Positions 16,327 to 23,908 of a stretch of DNA of 27,032 bases are shown here, in pieces. The position numbers were made by a program, and so were the translations under genes. The stretch comes from an uncultured Acinetobacter sp. (lineage in GTDB: Bacteria > Cyanobacteriota > Vampirovibrionia > Gastranaerophilales > Gastranaerophilaceae): positions 1 through 27,032 of the forward strand of contig CAMORE010000007.1 in assembly GCA_946623365.1 (NCBI GenBank), given 5' to 3'. Below the pieces are notes generated by a model that saw nothing but the letters and a program-made list of their open reading frames with translations, was not told the DNA's origin and did not search any database. Numbering within the stretch: the stretch's first letter is position 1; each line of letters starts with the position of its first letter.

Positions 16327-17448
16327 ATGAAAAATATAAGACAGTCAAACGTTAATACGCACAAAGATGCGTGGGTCGAGATTAATCTTGAATCACTTGC
16401 AGAAAATATTACAGAAATTAGAAAAGTTATTCCTAAAAACAAAAAATTTTTGGGAATCGTTAAAGCTGATGCGTACGGACATGGCGCTCAAATGATTGCT
16501 CAAACTATGCTTGCTTCAGGCGTTGATATGTTTGGGGTTTCTTCTGTAGATGAAGGCCTCGATTTACGTAACGTTAAAATTAAAGCTCCGATTCTTGTAG
16601 TCGGTGCAATACCAACTTGGGCTGTCGAAACAGCGGCAAGAAATGATATAGCCTTTTCTATATTTAATAACGAGCACTTAGAAGCATGTAAGGATGTTTA
16701 TGAAAGAACAGGAATAAAACCGAGTGTTCACGTAAAACTTGATACCGGCATGAATAGAATCGGCGTAAGAATTGAGGACGGAGTAAACTATATCAAACAA
16801 GTTCGTAATGCCGATTATCTTAACTTTGAGGGTGTTTTTACCCACCTTGCTGCAGCGGAAGAACCGATTGAAACTCAAAAACAAATAGAAAGATGGAATA
16901 GTGTAATTGATAATATTGATACAAAAGGACTTTTAATTCATATTCAAAATACTGCAGCTACATTTGCGTATGATATTAAATCAAACATGGTAAGAGTCGG
17001 AATTTCATTATACGGTTTGTACCCTGATTTACCTGCAAATACCTCGAATAAACCTAAATTAAAACAGATTCTTGGGTTGAAAGGACGTATTACAAATATA
17101 CATACTGTTTTACCAGGAGAAGGTGTAAGTTATGCACATACTTTTATTGCATACGAACCGACTAAAGTTGCTACTATTCCTATCGGATATGCTGACGGGG
17201 TATCCAGAGGGTTATCAAATAAAATATATGGAATTGTGAACGGAAAAAAAGTTCGTCAAATCGGTAATATTACTATGGATCAAATGATGTTTGATTTGGG
17301 TGATACTAATGCTGAAGTCGGTGATGTAATAACTTTACTGGATGATAAAGAGTTACCCCTTGATAATTGGGCAGAAATATTACATACTATTAATTATGAA
17401 CTAACATGCAGATTAAAAGTCAGATTACCAAGAATATATGTAAGATAA
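16327..17448 (+). CDS. alr: Alanine racemase
   Basis: PLP-dependent fold-III enzyme that makes D-alanine for peptidoglycan. 373 aa from the ATG at 16327, which has a GGAAGGA SD about 9 nt upstream. An in-frame GTG at 16309 would add six residues but would place its start inside a hairpin. The PLP lysine is Lys46 in VKADAYGHGA. KLDTGMNRIGVR and the second catalytic base Tyr in GEGVSYAHTF are present, as are ADGVSRG and the C-terminal TMDQMMFD motif. Length and motif order fit a canonical Alr. It follows miaB and precedes a TonB-C protein by 14 nt, so all three probably share one transcript. Confidence 0.96.
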   Translation: MKNIRQSNVNTHKDAWVEINLESLAENITEIRKVIPKNKKFLGIVKADAYGHGAQMIAQTMLASGVDMFGVSSVDEGLDLRNVKIKAPILVVGAIPTWAVETAARNDIAFSIFNNEHLEACKDVYERTGIKPSVHVKLDTGMNRIGVRIEDGVNYIKQVRNADYLNFEGVFTHLAAAEEPIETQKQIERWNSVIDNIDTKGLLIHIQNTAATFAYDIKSNMVRVGISLYGLYPDLPANTSNKPKLKQILGLKGRITNIHTVLPGEGVSYAHTFIAYEPTKVATIPIGYADGVSRGLSNKIYGIVNGKKVRQIGNITMDQMMFDLGDTNAEVGDVITLLDDKELPLDNWAEILHTINYELTCRLKVRLPRIYVR

Positions 17449-17462
17449 AAAAGGACAATAGT

Positions 17463-17900
17463 ATGAAAAAGACAATAATTTTAGCATCAGCTCTTTGTAT
17501 TTCTATAACAGCTTTTGCATTTGAATACGTACCCAAAAATGTTGAAAAAAATCCATTTCAAAATGAGAAAAGAAATGTTCAGCAAGTAGAAAAAACGATA
17601 CCGCAAGGTATGAGAGAAATTAAAAATCTGACGGAATATTTTAGATATCTTCCTGCCGAAGTTCACAGACATTGGACTCCGTACAAGGCAAATCAGGATT
17701 ATGAAGTTACTGTTCAATTCAGGGTTCACAGAGACGGCTCAATCTCTGAAACACAAATAGTCGGCACAAATTATCCAAATGCAAACGAATCGGTATTAAA
17801 AGCTGTTAAGTCAGGTGCTCCATACCAACCGCTTCCGCAATCATATGAAGCTGATAGCGTGAAAGCTCAGATTGTTCTTGAATACCATCATAAACAATAG
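17463..17900 (+). CDS. Secreted TonB C-terminal-domain protein
   Basis: 145 aa from the ATG at 17463, which follows an AAAAGGAC SD and opens a clean signal peptide (MKK, hydrophobic core, cleavage after AFA at about residue 19). The in-frame extension to 17406 overlaps alr and is rejected. Residues about 68-145 resemble a TonB/TolA C-terminal domain: VTVQFRVHRDGSISETQIVGTNYPNANESVLKAVKSGAPYQPLP is the typical beta-alpha-beta pattern. It has no cytoplasmic N-terminus, membrane anchor or long Pro-rich linker, so it cannot be an energy-coupling TonB itself. It is more likely a free periplasmic domain, perhaps tied to envelope structure. It ends 3 nt from the convergent LysM-like gene. Confidence 0.85.
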   Translation: MKKTIILASALCISITAFAFEYVPKNVEKNPFQNEKRNVQQVEKTIPQGMREIKNLTEYFRYLPAEVHRHWTPYKANQDYEVTVQFRVHRDGSISETQIVGTNYPNANESVLKAVKSGAPYQPLPQSYEADSVKAQIVLEYHHKQ

Positions 17901-17903
17901 ATA

Positions 17904-18290
17904 TTATTCAAATTGAAAATAAATTTCTTTATCTTTATCAGGAACAAAGTCATCGTCTTTGATATAATTATTCATTTTTTCTATAGCTTTATCAGGAATA
18001 CCAAATTTCTTTTTTATATCACCTATACTTTCTTTTCCGTTGGCTTTGTAAGTATAAAAACCATCTCTTAGGGTTATACCTAATATTTTTGTCGGTTCCG
18101 TATATGTTAGCCTATCATTTTCTGCAAGAGCTCTTTTTATGTTAACCGGACGGTTTGAACTTTGATAGCTATCAGTATTACTATTTTTATTTGTGTGTTT
18201 TTTATTGTATTTTGATTTTTCTTCTTTAACCGAGTTTGTGACTTTTTCAGTGTATTCTGCTGTATTGTGTAAAGAAATAGAATTTATCAT
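17904..18290 (-). CDS. Small LysM-like domain protein
   Basis: 128 aa, with an AGGAG SD (18299-18303) 8 nt before the ATG. Residues 1-75 are polar, Lys/Asn/Ser-rich and probably disordered. Residues about 77-128 (GFYTYKANGKESIGDIKKKFGIPDKAIEKMNNY, then a loop and EIYFQFE) match the LysM pattern (Y-x-VK-x-GDTL-x-IAKKFGI...N) with Glu-Ser in place of the usual Asp-Thr. LysM usually binds peptidoglycan or chitin-like glycans. No signal peptide or membrane segment is visible, so either the protein is exported by another route or it works inside the cell. It is convergent with the TonB-C gene and divergent from padR. Family assignment is moderate. Confidence 0.7.
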   Translation of the reverse strand: MINSISLHNTAEYTEKVTNSVKEEKSKYNKKHTNKNSNTDSYQSSNRPVNIKRALAENDRLTYTEPTKILGITLRDGFYTYKANGKESIGDIKKKFGIPDKAIEKMNNYIKDDDFVPDKDKEIYFQFE

Positions 18291-18356
18291 AATATCAACT
18301 CCTAATAGTCCTTGTTTTATATATATAAAGTATTTTTATAAAAAGAAATTGCCTGT

Positions 18357-18386
18357 TTGTAAAAAATTGTATCGATATGATATAAT
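18357..18386 (+). promoter_or_regulatory. padR promoter, predicted leaderless
   Basis: TTGTAA (18357-18362), an 18-nt spacer and TATAAT (18381-18386), with a TGA extension (18378-18380) giving TGnTATAAT. Exactly 6 nt separate the -10 from the padR ATG, so transcription should begin on the start codon. No SD is present. A direct repeat of TATGATA (18376-18382 and 18392-18398, 16 nt apart) overlaps the -10 and start codon and could be an operator for PadR itself. Confidence 0.65.
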
Positions 18387-18392
18387 CAACAT

Positions 18393-18905
18393 ATGATAGA
18401 ATTATTAATTTTATTTGAGTTATCAAAAAAAGTTTTAACAATGTATGGCGTATTAAAAGAAATCTTAGGCGATTTTTCCATGCTTACAACGCCAAGTTTT
18501 GGAACAATTAAACCGGCATTAATTCGATTGGAAAAAAAAGGTTTTTTAAAAACTCAAAAAACAATCTCAGAAGGAGGCAGACCTTCAACATTTTATTCTA
18601 TATCAAGTGAAGGAAAAGAAGAATTATTACGTTTAATAATGGAGCCTCCGCTAGAGAATCCTGTTCATTTTTTACCAATGGCAAGAATAAAAGTTGTTTG
18701 TGCAAATATTTTAGAACAAAGTGAGCGTGAAAAAATGTTTAGCGATTTGAAGTTGAAATCAGAAAGCATAATTGCGGAAACAAAAAATTCAATGGCATTT
18801 AAAGATTTACCTTTTTATACAAAGATGGTTTTTGATAATTTAATTTGTGAATACAAAAATTTTATATTACTACTGGAAGGTTTAGAACATGCCGGCAATA
18901 GTTAA
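18393..18905 (+). CDS. PadR-family transcriptional regulator
   Basis: 170 aa. The N-terminal winged helix (about 1-85) shows the family pattern: LLILFELSKKVLTMYGVLKEI, then PSFGTIKPALIRLEKKGFLKTQ and the wing GGRPSTFYSISSEGKEEL. The C-terminal 85 residues form a long helical dimerisation region of the Vir_act_alpha type. PadR proteins usually repress a neighbouring operon and respond to a small molecule or envelope stress. It overlaps the DUF512 gene by 17 nt, so the two are translationally coupled and PadR may regulate its own partner. Translation appears leaderless, because a strong extended -10 ends 6 nt before the ATG and there is no SD. Confidence 0.88.
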   Translation: MIELLILFELSKKVLTMYGVLKEILGDFSMLTTPSFGTIKPALIRLEKKGFLKTQKTISEGGRPSTFYSISSEGKEELLRLIMEPPLENPVHFLPMARIKVVCANILEQSEREKMFSDLKLKSESIIAETKNSMAFKDLPFYTKMVFDNLICEYKNFILLLEGLEHAGNS

Positions 18906-20148
18906 CAGTGTTTTAGAAGGCTCAATAGCAGAAGAATTAGGTATAACAAAAGGTGATGTTATTCTGTCAATTGATGGCGAAGACATGGAAGACATGATTG
19001 ATTTTAACTATTTTTGTAAGAGTGAAATTATTACAATAGAGGTAGAAAAACCTAATGGTGATATAGAAGAAATCGAACTGGAAAAAGATTATGATGATGA
19101 GCTGGGAATAGTTTTTGAAAGCGCAGTATTTGATAAAATAAAACCTTGCAAAAATAATTGCATTTTTTGTTTTGTATCACAACAGCCAAAAGGGTTGAGA
19201 GACACTTTATATATAAAAGATGATGATTACAGATTATCATATTTGCAGGGAACATATATTACTACAACAAACCTTACGGAGCAAGATAAAAAACGTATAT
19301 CACAGCTGCATTTAGGACCTTTTTACATATCAGTTCATACTACAAACCCTAATCTGAGAAAAAAAATGCTCAGAAATCCCAATGCCTCAAAAATAATGGA
19401 AAATTTAACATGGTTTAAGGAAAATGATATACCATTCCACGCTCAAATTGTGTTGTGCCCCGGATATAACGACGGAGTTGAATTAGAAAAAACTCTAAAA
19501 GATTTAACATCTTTTGGAGACTGTTTGCTTTCAATAGCGATTGTGCCAGTTGGGATTACACAATTCAGACATGACAAATTACAAACAGTAGATGCAAGAA
19601 TTGCAAAAGAAACCATTTTAATTTCTTCAAAATATCCAAAAGCATGTTGCTCTGATGAATTTTTTCTGCTTGCAGACGAAAAAATTCCTGACAAAGAATA
19701 CTATGGAAACTTTTCTCAACTTGATGACGGAGTCGGTTCGTTAAGAACTATTATGGATGATTTTGATACCTTAGAACTTCCCGAAAAAATTGATTCACCC
19801 AAAACGATAACTTTTGCTTGCTCTGTTGCTGCTCAATCAGCGTTTGAATATATATCATCAGGTCTAAACAAGATTGAAAATTTAACAGTAAATGCAGTTC
19901 CGGTAAAATCGACTTATTGGGGAGAAAATATAACCGTTGCGGGCTTAATAACATCTGAAGATTTAATCAATACAATAAAAGATATTGAATCTGATTATAT
20001 AGTTGTTCCGTCAATAATGTTAAAACAATATACAAATTTATTTCTTGACGGCGCATCATTGGATGATGTCAAAGAAAAAACCGGTAAAAATATAATTGTA
20101 TTCAATAACAATTATTCTGTAAAAGAGGTTATGAATTTATTAAACTGA
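18889..20148 (+). CDS. DUF512 PDZ/radical-SAM protein
   Basis: 419 aa. An N-terminal PDZ-like module (about 3-65: VNSVLEGSIAEELGITKGDVILSIDG) is followed by a radical-SAM-like core with the cluster triad C87-x3-C91-x2-C94 (CKNNCIFCFVSQQPKGLR). Next come RLSYLQGTYITTTNL and LGPFYISVHTTNPNLRKKML, the hallmark of the DUF512 family, and a C-terminal DUF512 domain. The order PDZ, radical SAM, DUF512 and the length fit the family found in Firmicutes and Cyanobacteria, whose substrate I do not know. It is coupled to padR by a 17-nt overlap and uses an AAGG SD inside padR. A strong terminator follows. It should be soluble and cytoplasmic. Confidence 0.93.
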   Translation: MPAIVNSVLEGSIAEELGITKGDVILSIDGEDMEDMIDFNYFCKSEIITIEVEKPNGDIEEIELEKDYDDELGIVFESAVFDKIKPCKNNCIFCFVSQQPKGLRDTLYIKDDDYRLSYLQGTYITTTNLTEQDKKRISQLHLGPFYISVHTTNPNLRKKMLRNPNASKIMENLTWFKENDIPFHAQIVLCPGYNDGVELEKTLKDLTSFGDCLLSIAIVPVGITQFRHDKLQTVDARIAKETILISSKYPKACCSDEFFLLADEKIPDKEYYGNFSQLDDGVGSLRTIMDDFDTLELPEKIDSPKTITFACSVAAQSAFEYISSGLNKIENLTVNAVPVKSTYWGENITVAGLITSEDLINTIKDIESDYIVVPSIMLKQYTNLFLDGASLDDVKEKTGKNIIVFNNNYSVKEVMNLLN

Positions 20149-20152
20149 TATT

Positions 20153-20191
20153 AAAAAGTTCCGAAGTATAACACTTACTTCGGAACTTTTT
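20153..20191. terminator. Bidirectional rho-independent terminator (DUF512 / ahcY)
   Basis: AAAAAGTTCCGAAGT (20153-20167) and ACTTCGGAACTTTTT (20177-20191) are perfectly complementary over a 9-nt loop, with an A-tract on one side and a T-tract on the other. It sits between the convergent DUF512 and ahcY stops and should end transcription from both. Confidence 0.93.
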
Positions 20192-20206
20192 ATATCGGTA
20201 TACTTT

Positions 20207-21472
20207 TTATAATTTCCAACTGTTTAAATATTCTTCTTGCTCAGGTGTTAAATAATCTATTTCAATACCCATTGTTTTAAGCTTTAATTCAGCAATACTC
20301 TTATCAACGCTTTCAGGAAGTGTATGTAATTTGTTTGCCAGTTTACCTTGATTTTTAACTATATATTCCATACCTAATGCTTGATTTGCAAAACTCATAT
20401 CCATAACAGAAGCAGGGTGACCTTCTGCAGCGCCTAAGTTAACCAATCTTCCTTCTGCTAAAACGTATAGTGACTTACCGTTATTTAGTTTATATTCATC
20501 CAAGTATGGTCTTATACGTTTAATTTCTGTTGTAAATTCTTTCAGACCGTTTACATTAACTTCCCAATCGAAATGACCCGCATTTGCAACCATTGCACCA
20601 TTCTTCATTGTTAAAAGATGTTTTACATCAACAACGTGCTTGTCTCCGGTAACAGTTAAGAAAATATCACCTTCAAGAGCGGCTTTTTCAATCGGCATTA
20701 CTCGATACCCTTCCATTGCTGCTTCAAGCGCCTTAAGAGGGTCTACTTCGCATACAATTACATTAGCACCAAGAGCTTTTGCTCTTAATGCACAACCTTT
20801 ACCGCACCATCCGTATCCTGAAATTACCACTGTTTTACCTGCAATCAAAATATTTGCGGCACGCATAATTCCGTCCATAGCACTTTGACCGGTTCCGTAA
20901 CGATTGTCATATAAATGCTTTGTCAGACTTGTGTTTACGCCAACAGCAGGGAATTTGAGCATTCCTTCTTTTTCCATCGCTTGCAGCCTTATTATTCCTG
21001 TTGTTGTTTCTTCAGTGGAACCGATAACCTTATCTGCAAGTCCGGGATATTCCGCATGAAGCATAGAAACCAAATCGCATCCGTCTTCAATGATTAACTG
21101 CGGTTGATGATTTATAGCTTCCCTAATATGAGATTTATATTGTTCAACAGTTTCTCCTGCAATTGCAAAAACAGGTATATTATAATACTTGACTAAAGCA
21201 GCTGCTACATCATCTTGGGTAGATAACGGATTAGAAGCAACCAGAACTGTGTCTGCGCCTCCTGCCTGCATTGTTATACAAAGAGCTGCTGTTTCCTTTG
21301 TTACATGCGAACATGCTGCAAGTCTAAGTCCTGCAAAGGGTTTTTCTTCTATAAATCGTTTTTTAATTTGTTCTAAAACAGGCATATCTTTCATTGCCCA
21401 CTGAATATTATTCAACCCCTGCTCGGCAAGAGTTATGTCTTTAATATCACATTTTAATTGAGTCATAGTCAT
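20207..21472 (-). CDS. ahcY: S-adenosylhomocysteinase (AdoHcy hydrolase)
   Basis: NAD-dependent cytosolic enzyme splitting S-adenosylhomocysteine to adenosine and homocysteine in the methyl cycle. 421 aa, the short form without the insert seen in some longer bacterial enzymes. Visible motifs are the substrate residues in SHVTKETAAL, EDGCDLVSMLH, GSTEETTTGI and NTSLTKHLYDNRYGTGQS. The NAD-binding loop is GYGWCGKG, followed by E in VIVCEVDP. NAGHFDWEV and the C-terminal LAEGRLVNLGAAEGHPASVMD are also present. The start is the ATG at 21472, although its AAGGAG SD is 13 nt away, which is long. The SD overlaps the end of a 54-aa gene, so re-initiation is likely. It replaces the Pfs/LuxS route common in Firmicutes, which agrees with a cyanobacterial-type relative. 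Confidence 0.96.
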   Translation of the reverse strand: MTMTQLKCDIKDITLAEQGLNNIQWAMKDMPVLEQIKKRFIEEKPFAGLRLAACSHVTKETAALCITMQAGGADTVLVASNPLSTQDDVAAALVKYYNIPVFAIAGETVEQYKSHIREAINHQPQLIIEDGCDLVSMLHAEYPGLADKVIGSTEETTTGIIRLQAMEKEGMLKFPAVGVNTSLTKHLYDNRYGTGQSAMDGIMRAANILIAGKTVVISGYGWCGKGCALRAKALGANVIVCEVDPLKALEAAMEGYRVMPIEKAALEGDIFLTVTGDKHVVDVKHLLTMKNGAMVANAGHFDWEVNVNGLKEFTTEIKRIRPYLDEYKLNNGKSLYVLAEGRLVNLGAAEGHPASVMDMSFANQALGMEYIVKNQGKLANKLHTLPESVDKSIAELKLKTMGIEIDYLTPEQEEYLNSWKL

Positions 21473-21482
21473 AATTTATTTT

Positions 21483-21647
21483 TTACTCCTTTAAATTTGC
21501 TACGCTTACTTTATATATTTTATCACTAACATCAACAATCGCCCATCTGAGCGGATTAATGTTGCGTTTTGTTAACTCTTTTTCGATATATTCGGTCGTT
21601 GGCTGACCTCTATTTTCTATTTCGACGATTTCTGATATAACTTGCAT
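21483..21647 (-). CDS. 54-aa small protein translationally coupled to ahcY
   Basis: An open frame of 54 codons from ATG at 21647 to TAA at 21483-21485. Its translation begins MQVISEIVEIENRGQPTTEY and continues IEKELTKRNINPLRWAIVDV before ending in VSVANLKE. It reads like a compact folded alpha/beta protein: a mixed charged helix, then two hydrophobic strands around a conserved-looking NPLRWAIVDV. It is neither low-complexity nor an antisense shadow. The stop sits in AAGGAGTAA, so its last codons are the ahcY SD, and ahcY starts 10 nt later. It has no good SD of its own. I do not recognise a family. The tight link suggests an accessory or regulatory partner of ahcY or a leader controlling its translation. 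Confidence 0.65.
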   Translation of the reverse strand: MQVISEIVEIENRGQPTTEYIEKELTKRNINPLRWAIVDVSDKIYKVSVANLKE

Positions 21648-21696
21648 AAGTACAAGATTAACACAAACAAAATTTTTATACTTTTTGTTTTTTCTC

Positions 21697-21716
21697 CATA
21701 GCTTAATTAAGCTATG
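21697..21716. repeat. Perfect 20-bp palindrome downstream of glmS
   Basis: CATAGCTTAATTAAGCTATG is perfectly self-complementary. On the plus strand it is followed by TTTTTA, which looks like a terminator for plus-strand transcripts, yet no plus-strand gene lies just before it. On the minus strand, where glmS ends at 21786, it is followed by GAGAAAAAAC, which is not a U-run. It could be a weak terminator or an operator upstream of the 54-aa gene. Confidence 0.5.
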
Positions 21717-21785
21717 TTTTTAGTTTGATAACACCAAAACTGCTTAATTTAACAAGATTTAATAACAAGATATCGTTCCGTTAAT

Positions 21786-23630
21786 CTACTCCACAGTTAC
21801 GGATTTTGCCAGATTTCTCGGTTGGTCAACGTCTTTTCCCAAAAATTCAGCTATATAGTATGCCAGTAATTGCAAAGGTACAATAGCTAATGCAGGAGAT
21901 AAAATTTCTGATATCTCCGGAATTCTGATTATATTTTCAAATAATTCATCCAGCTTTGTATCTTCCGAATTAGTTAATGCAATCATTCTTGCATTACGAG
22001 CTTTTGCTTCTTCCGCATTGGATAAAATTTTCTCGTATACTTTACCTTTCATTAAAATAGCAAGAACAGGCATTGAGTCATCTAACATGGCGATAGGACC
22101 ATGCTTTAATTCTCCTGCAGAGTATCCGGTTGCATTAATATAACTGATTTCTTTTAACTTTAATGCCCCCTCTAATGCTGTCGGGAAGTTTATACCTCTT
22201 GCTACAAAGATAAAGTCTTTAAATGATGAGAATTTTCTTGCAACTTTTTGAATATCTTCTTTTTTGGTTAATATTTTATCAATTTTTTGCGGAAGCATAA
22301 TTAATTCATGTTTTAAATCCAAGATTTCTTCTTTTGTAACAGACCCTTTTACTTCTGCCATATAAATTGCAAGAAGATAGAAAGAAATAAGCTGTGCCAT
22401 ATAAGATTTTGTTGCCGCAACAGATACTTCTATCCCTGCGTTTACCGGAACAAGGCTATCTGCTTCACGAGCCATTGTTGAATCAGGTCTGTTTGTTACA
22501 ATAAGAATGTGAGAACCCTTTTTCTTTGCAAGTCTTATTGCCGTAATCGTGTCAGCAGTTTCACCTGATTGAGAGACTCCTATAACAAGAGTGTTTTCAT
22601 CTGTAATCGTTTTTCTGTATATGTATTCGCTTGATGCTTCAACTTCAACAGGAATCCCGCAAAAGTCTTCTATTATGTATTTACCGACCATTGCTGCGTG
22701 TAAAGAAGTCCCGCAAGCAACAATTTGAATTCTGTTTAAATCTTTAAGTTTTGATTTATCCAGTGTTACTTCATTAAGGGAAATCGGTTCATCAATAGTT
22801 TTGAGTTTTCCTGTTAAAACATTTCTGACAATATCAGGCTGTTCGTGTATTTCCTTCAGCATGAAATGCTTATAACCCATTTTAGATAATGCAACAGGTT
22901 CCCAAGGAAGAGTTTCAATCTTCAACGGTAACTTATTTTTTTCAATGTCTATAACTTCAGCACTATTTGGAGTTAATGTTACAATTTGATTATCATCCAA
23001 GTACATTGCCCGTTTAGTATATTGAATAAGAGCCGGAATATCAGATGCCACATAATTTTCACCTTCTCCAAAGCCTATTACAAGCGGAGCATTCCTTCTT
23101 GTAGCAACTATCGTATCTTTTACATCCTGATGAATTACTGCGAGTGCATATGCACCTTCTATCTCTAACGTAGCTAGTCTTACAGCCTCGGTTAAATCTT
23201 TTGTTACAGCATACTTTGATGCAACTAAATGTGCAACTGTTTCAGTATCGGTTTGAGAGCGGAAAGTGCAGCCTTGTGCTTCAAGTTTTGCCCTTAACTC
23301 TTTGTAATTTTCTATGATACCGTTATGAACAATTGCAACTCTGCCGCAGTTACAAGTATGCGGGTGAGCATTCGCAATAGACGGAACTCCATGAGTTGCC
23401 CATCTTATATGACCTATACCGATTGTGGATTTAGAAATTTCTGCGTAATTTTTTTGAACTATATTTCTTAAATTCTGCAATTTGCCTTGAGCTTTGAACA
23501 ATTCGACTTTCCCGTCAATATTCAGAGCTACTCCTGAAGAATCATAACCTCTGTATTCAAGGCTTGTTAATCCCTCCAGCAAAATATCGACAGCAGTTTT
23601 ATTTCCAACATATCCAACAATTCCGCACAT
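21786..23630 (-). CDS. glmS: Glutamine-fructose-6-phosphate aminotransferase (isomerizing)
   Basis: Makes glucosamine-6-phosphate from fructose-6-phosphate and glutamine, the first step to UDP-GlcNAc, peptidoglycan and lipid A. 614 aa from the ATG at 23630. This start puts the obligatory Cys2 nucleophile (MCGIVGYVG) at the N-terminus and has an AAAGGAG SD 7 nt upstream, so the longer frame to 23654 is rejected. The glutaminase domain shows SLEYRGYDSSG, HIRWATHG and HPH. Two SIS domains follow (ACGTSLHA, SQSGETADT, then ARGINFPTALEGALKLKEISY). It ends with DQPRNLAKSVTVE, the conserved isomerase tail. No glmS ribozyme is recognisable in the short leader. Confidence 0.97.
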   Translation of the reverse strand: MCGIVGYVGNKTAVDILLEGLTSLEYRGYDSSGVALNIDGKVELFKAQGKLQNLRNIVQKNYAEISKSTIGIGHIRWATHGVPSIANAHPHTCNCGRVAIVHNGIIENYKELRAKLEAQGCTFRSQTDTETVAHLVASKYAVTKDLTEAVRLATLEIEGAYALAVIHQDVKDTIVATRRNAPLVIGFGEGENYVASDIPALIQYTKRAMYLDDNQIVTLTPNSAEVIDIEKNKLPLKIETLPWEPVALSKMGYKHFMLKEIHEQPDIVRNVLTGKLKTIDEPISLNEVTLDKSKLKDLNRIQIVACGTSLHAAMVGKYIIEDFCGIPVEVEASSEYIYRKTITDENTLVIGVSQSGETADTITAIRLAKKKGSHILIVTNRPDSTMAREADSLVPVNAGIEVSVAATKSYMAQLISFYLLAIYMAEVKGSVTKEEILDLKHELIMLPQKIDKILTKKEDIQKVARKFSSFKDFIFVARGINFPTALEGALKLKEISYINATGYSAGELKHGPIAMLDDSMPVLAILMKGKVYEKILSNAEEAKARNARMIALTNSEDTKLDELFENIIRIPEISEILSPALAIVPLQLLAYYIAEFLGKDVDQPRNLAKSVTVE

Positions 23631-23652
23631 ATTTTCTCTCCTTTGTAATATC

Positions 23653-23680
23653 ATTCTACCATAAAAGAATAAATAGCAAA
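23653..23680 (-). promoter_or_regulatory. Candidate glmS promoter with very short leader
   Basis: On the minus strand TAGAAT (23653-23658) has a TGG extension (23659-23661), with TTTGCT (23675-23680) 16 nt upstream. The predicted start near 23646 leaves a leader of about 16 nt that holds only the SD. This argues against a riboswitch or ribozyme for this gene. Confidence 0.4.
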
Positions 23681-23699
23681 TATCGGCATTTTCTTTGAT

Positions 23700-23760
23700 A
23701 TATCATAAAAAAGAGTGTATTAAAAAGTAGGTCAGTCAATGCCTGACCTGACTATGATAT
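23700..23760. repeat. Nested inverted repeat between emrA and glmS
   Basis: Outer arms ATATCATA (23700-23707) and TATGATAT (23753-23760) flank an inner stem AGGTCAG (23729-23735) / CTGACCT (23743-23749) with a 7-nt loop. Read on the minus strand, the inner stem is followed within 2 nt by CTTTTT, so it may also terminate the marR-emrA transcript, about 160 nt past the emrA stop. The double nesting looks like a small dispersed repeat. Confidence 0.5.
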
Positions 23761-23814
23761 TTTAGATTAAATGATAAAAATTAATAATTGACTGGATTTA
23801 CCTCTTAAGAAAAC

Positions 23815-23829
23815 GTGACATTTAGTCAC
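23815..23829 (-). terminator. Weak terminator-like hairpin after emrA
   Basis: GTGAC and GTCAC form a 5-bp stem over a 5-nt loop. On the minus strand it is followed by GTTTTCTT, about 80 nt after the emrA stop. It is too short to be convincing alone and competes with the structure at 23729-23749. Confidence 0.3.
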
Positions 23830-23864
23830 CTTTTCTTTCGGCAGAGCAGGCTAATCGCCTTCGC

Positions 23865-23884
23865 AATTGTACATGTCAAACAAT
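23865..23884 (+). repeat. 20-nt repeat copy 1 (left of efflux locus)
   Basis: AATTGTACATGTCAAACAAT. It differs at only two positions from the sequence at the very end of the window (27013-27032). The 6-nt ends AATTGT and ACAATT are inverted with respect to each other (second arm 23880-23885), so it may fold into a small hairpin. Confidence 0.5.
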
Positions 23885-23908
23885 TAGTTACCTTATTAAA
23901 ATTATTAA

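Noticed and set aside
21473..21785. S-adenosylhomocysteine riboswitch before ahcY
   Set aside because: The upstream region is occupied by a coherent 54-codon frame and an AT-rich palindrome. No conserved GC-rich SAH riboswitch core could be recognised.
23631..23700. glmS ribozyme or GlcN6P riboswitch
   Set aside because: A likely promoter lies only about 25-50 nt before glmS, leaving no room for the ribozyme fold, and no conserved core is visible.
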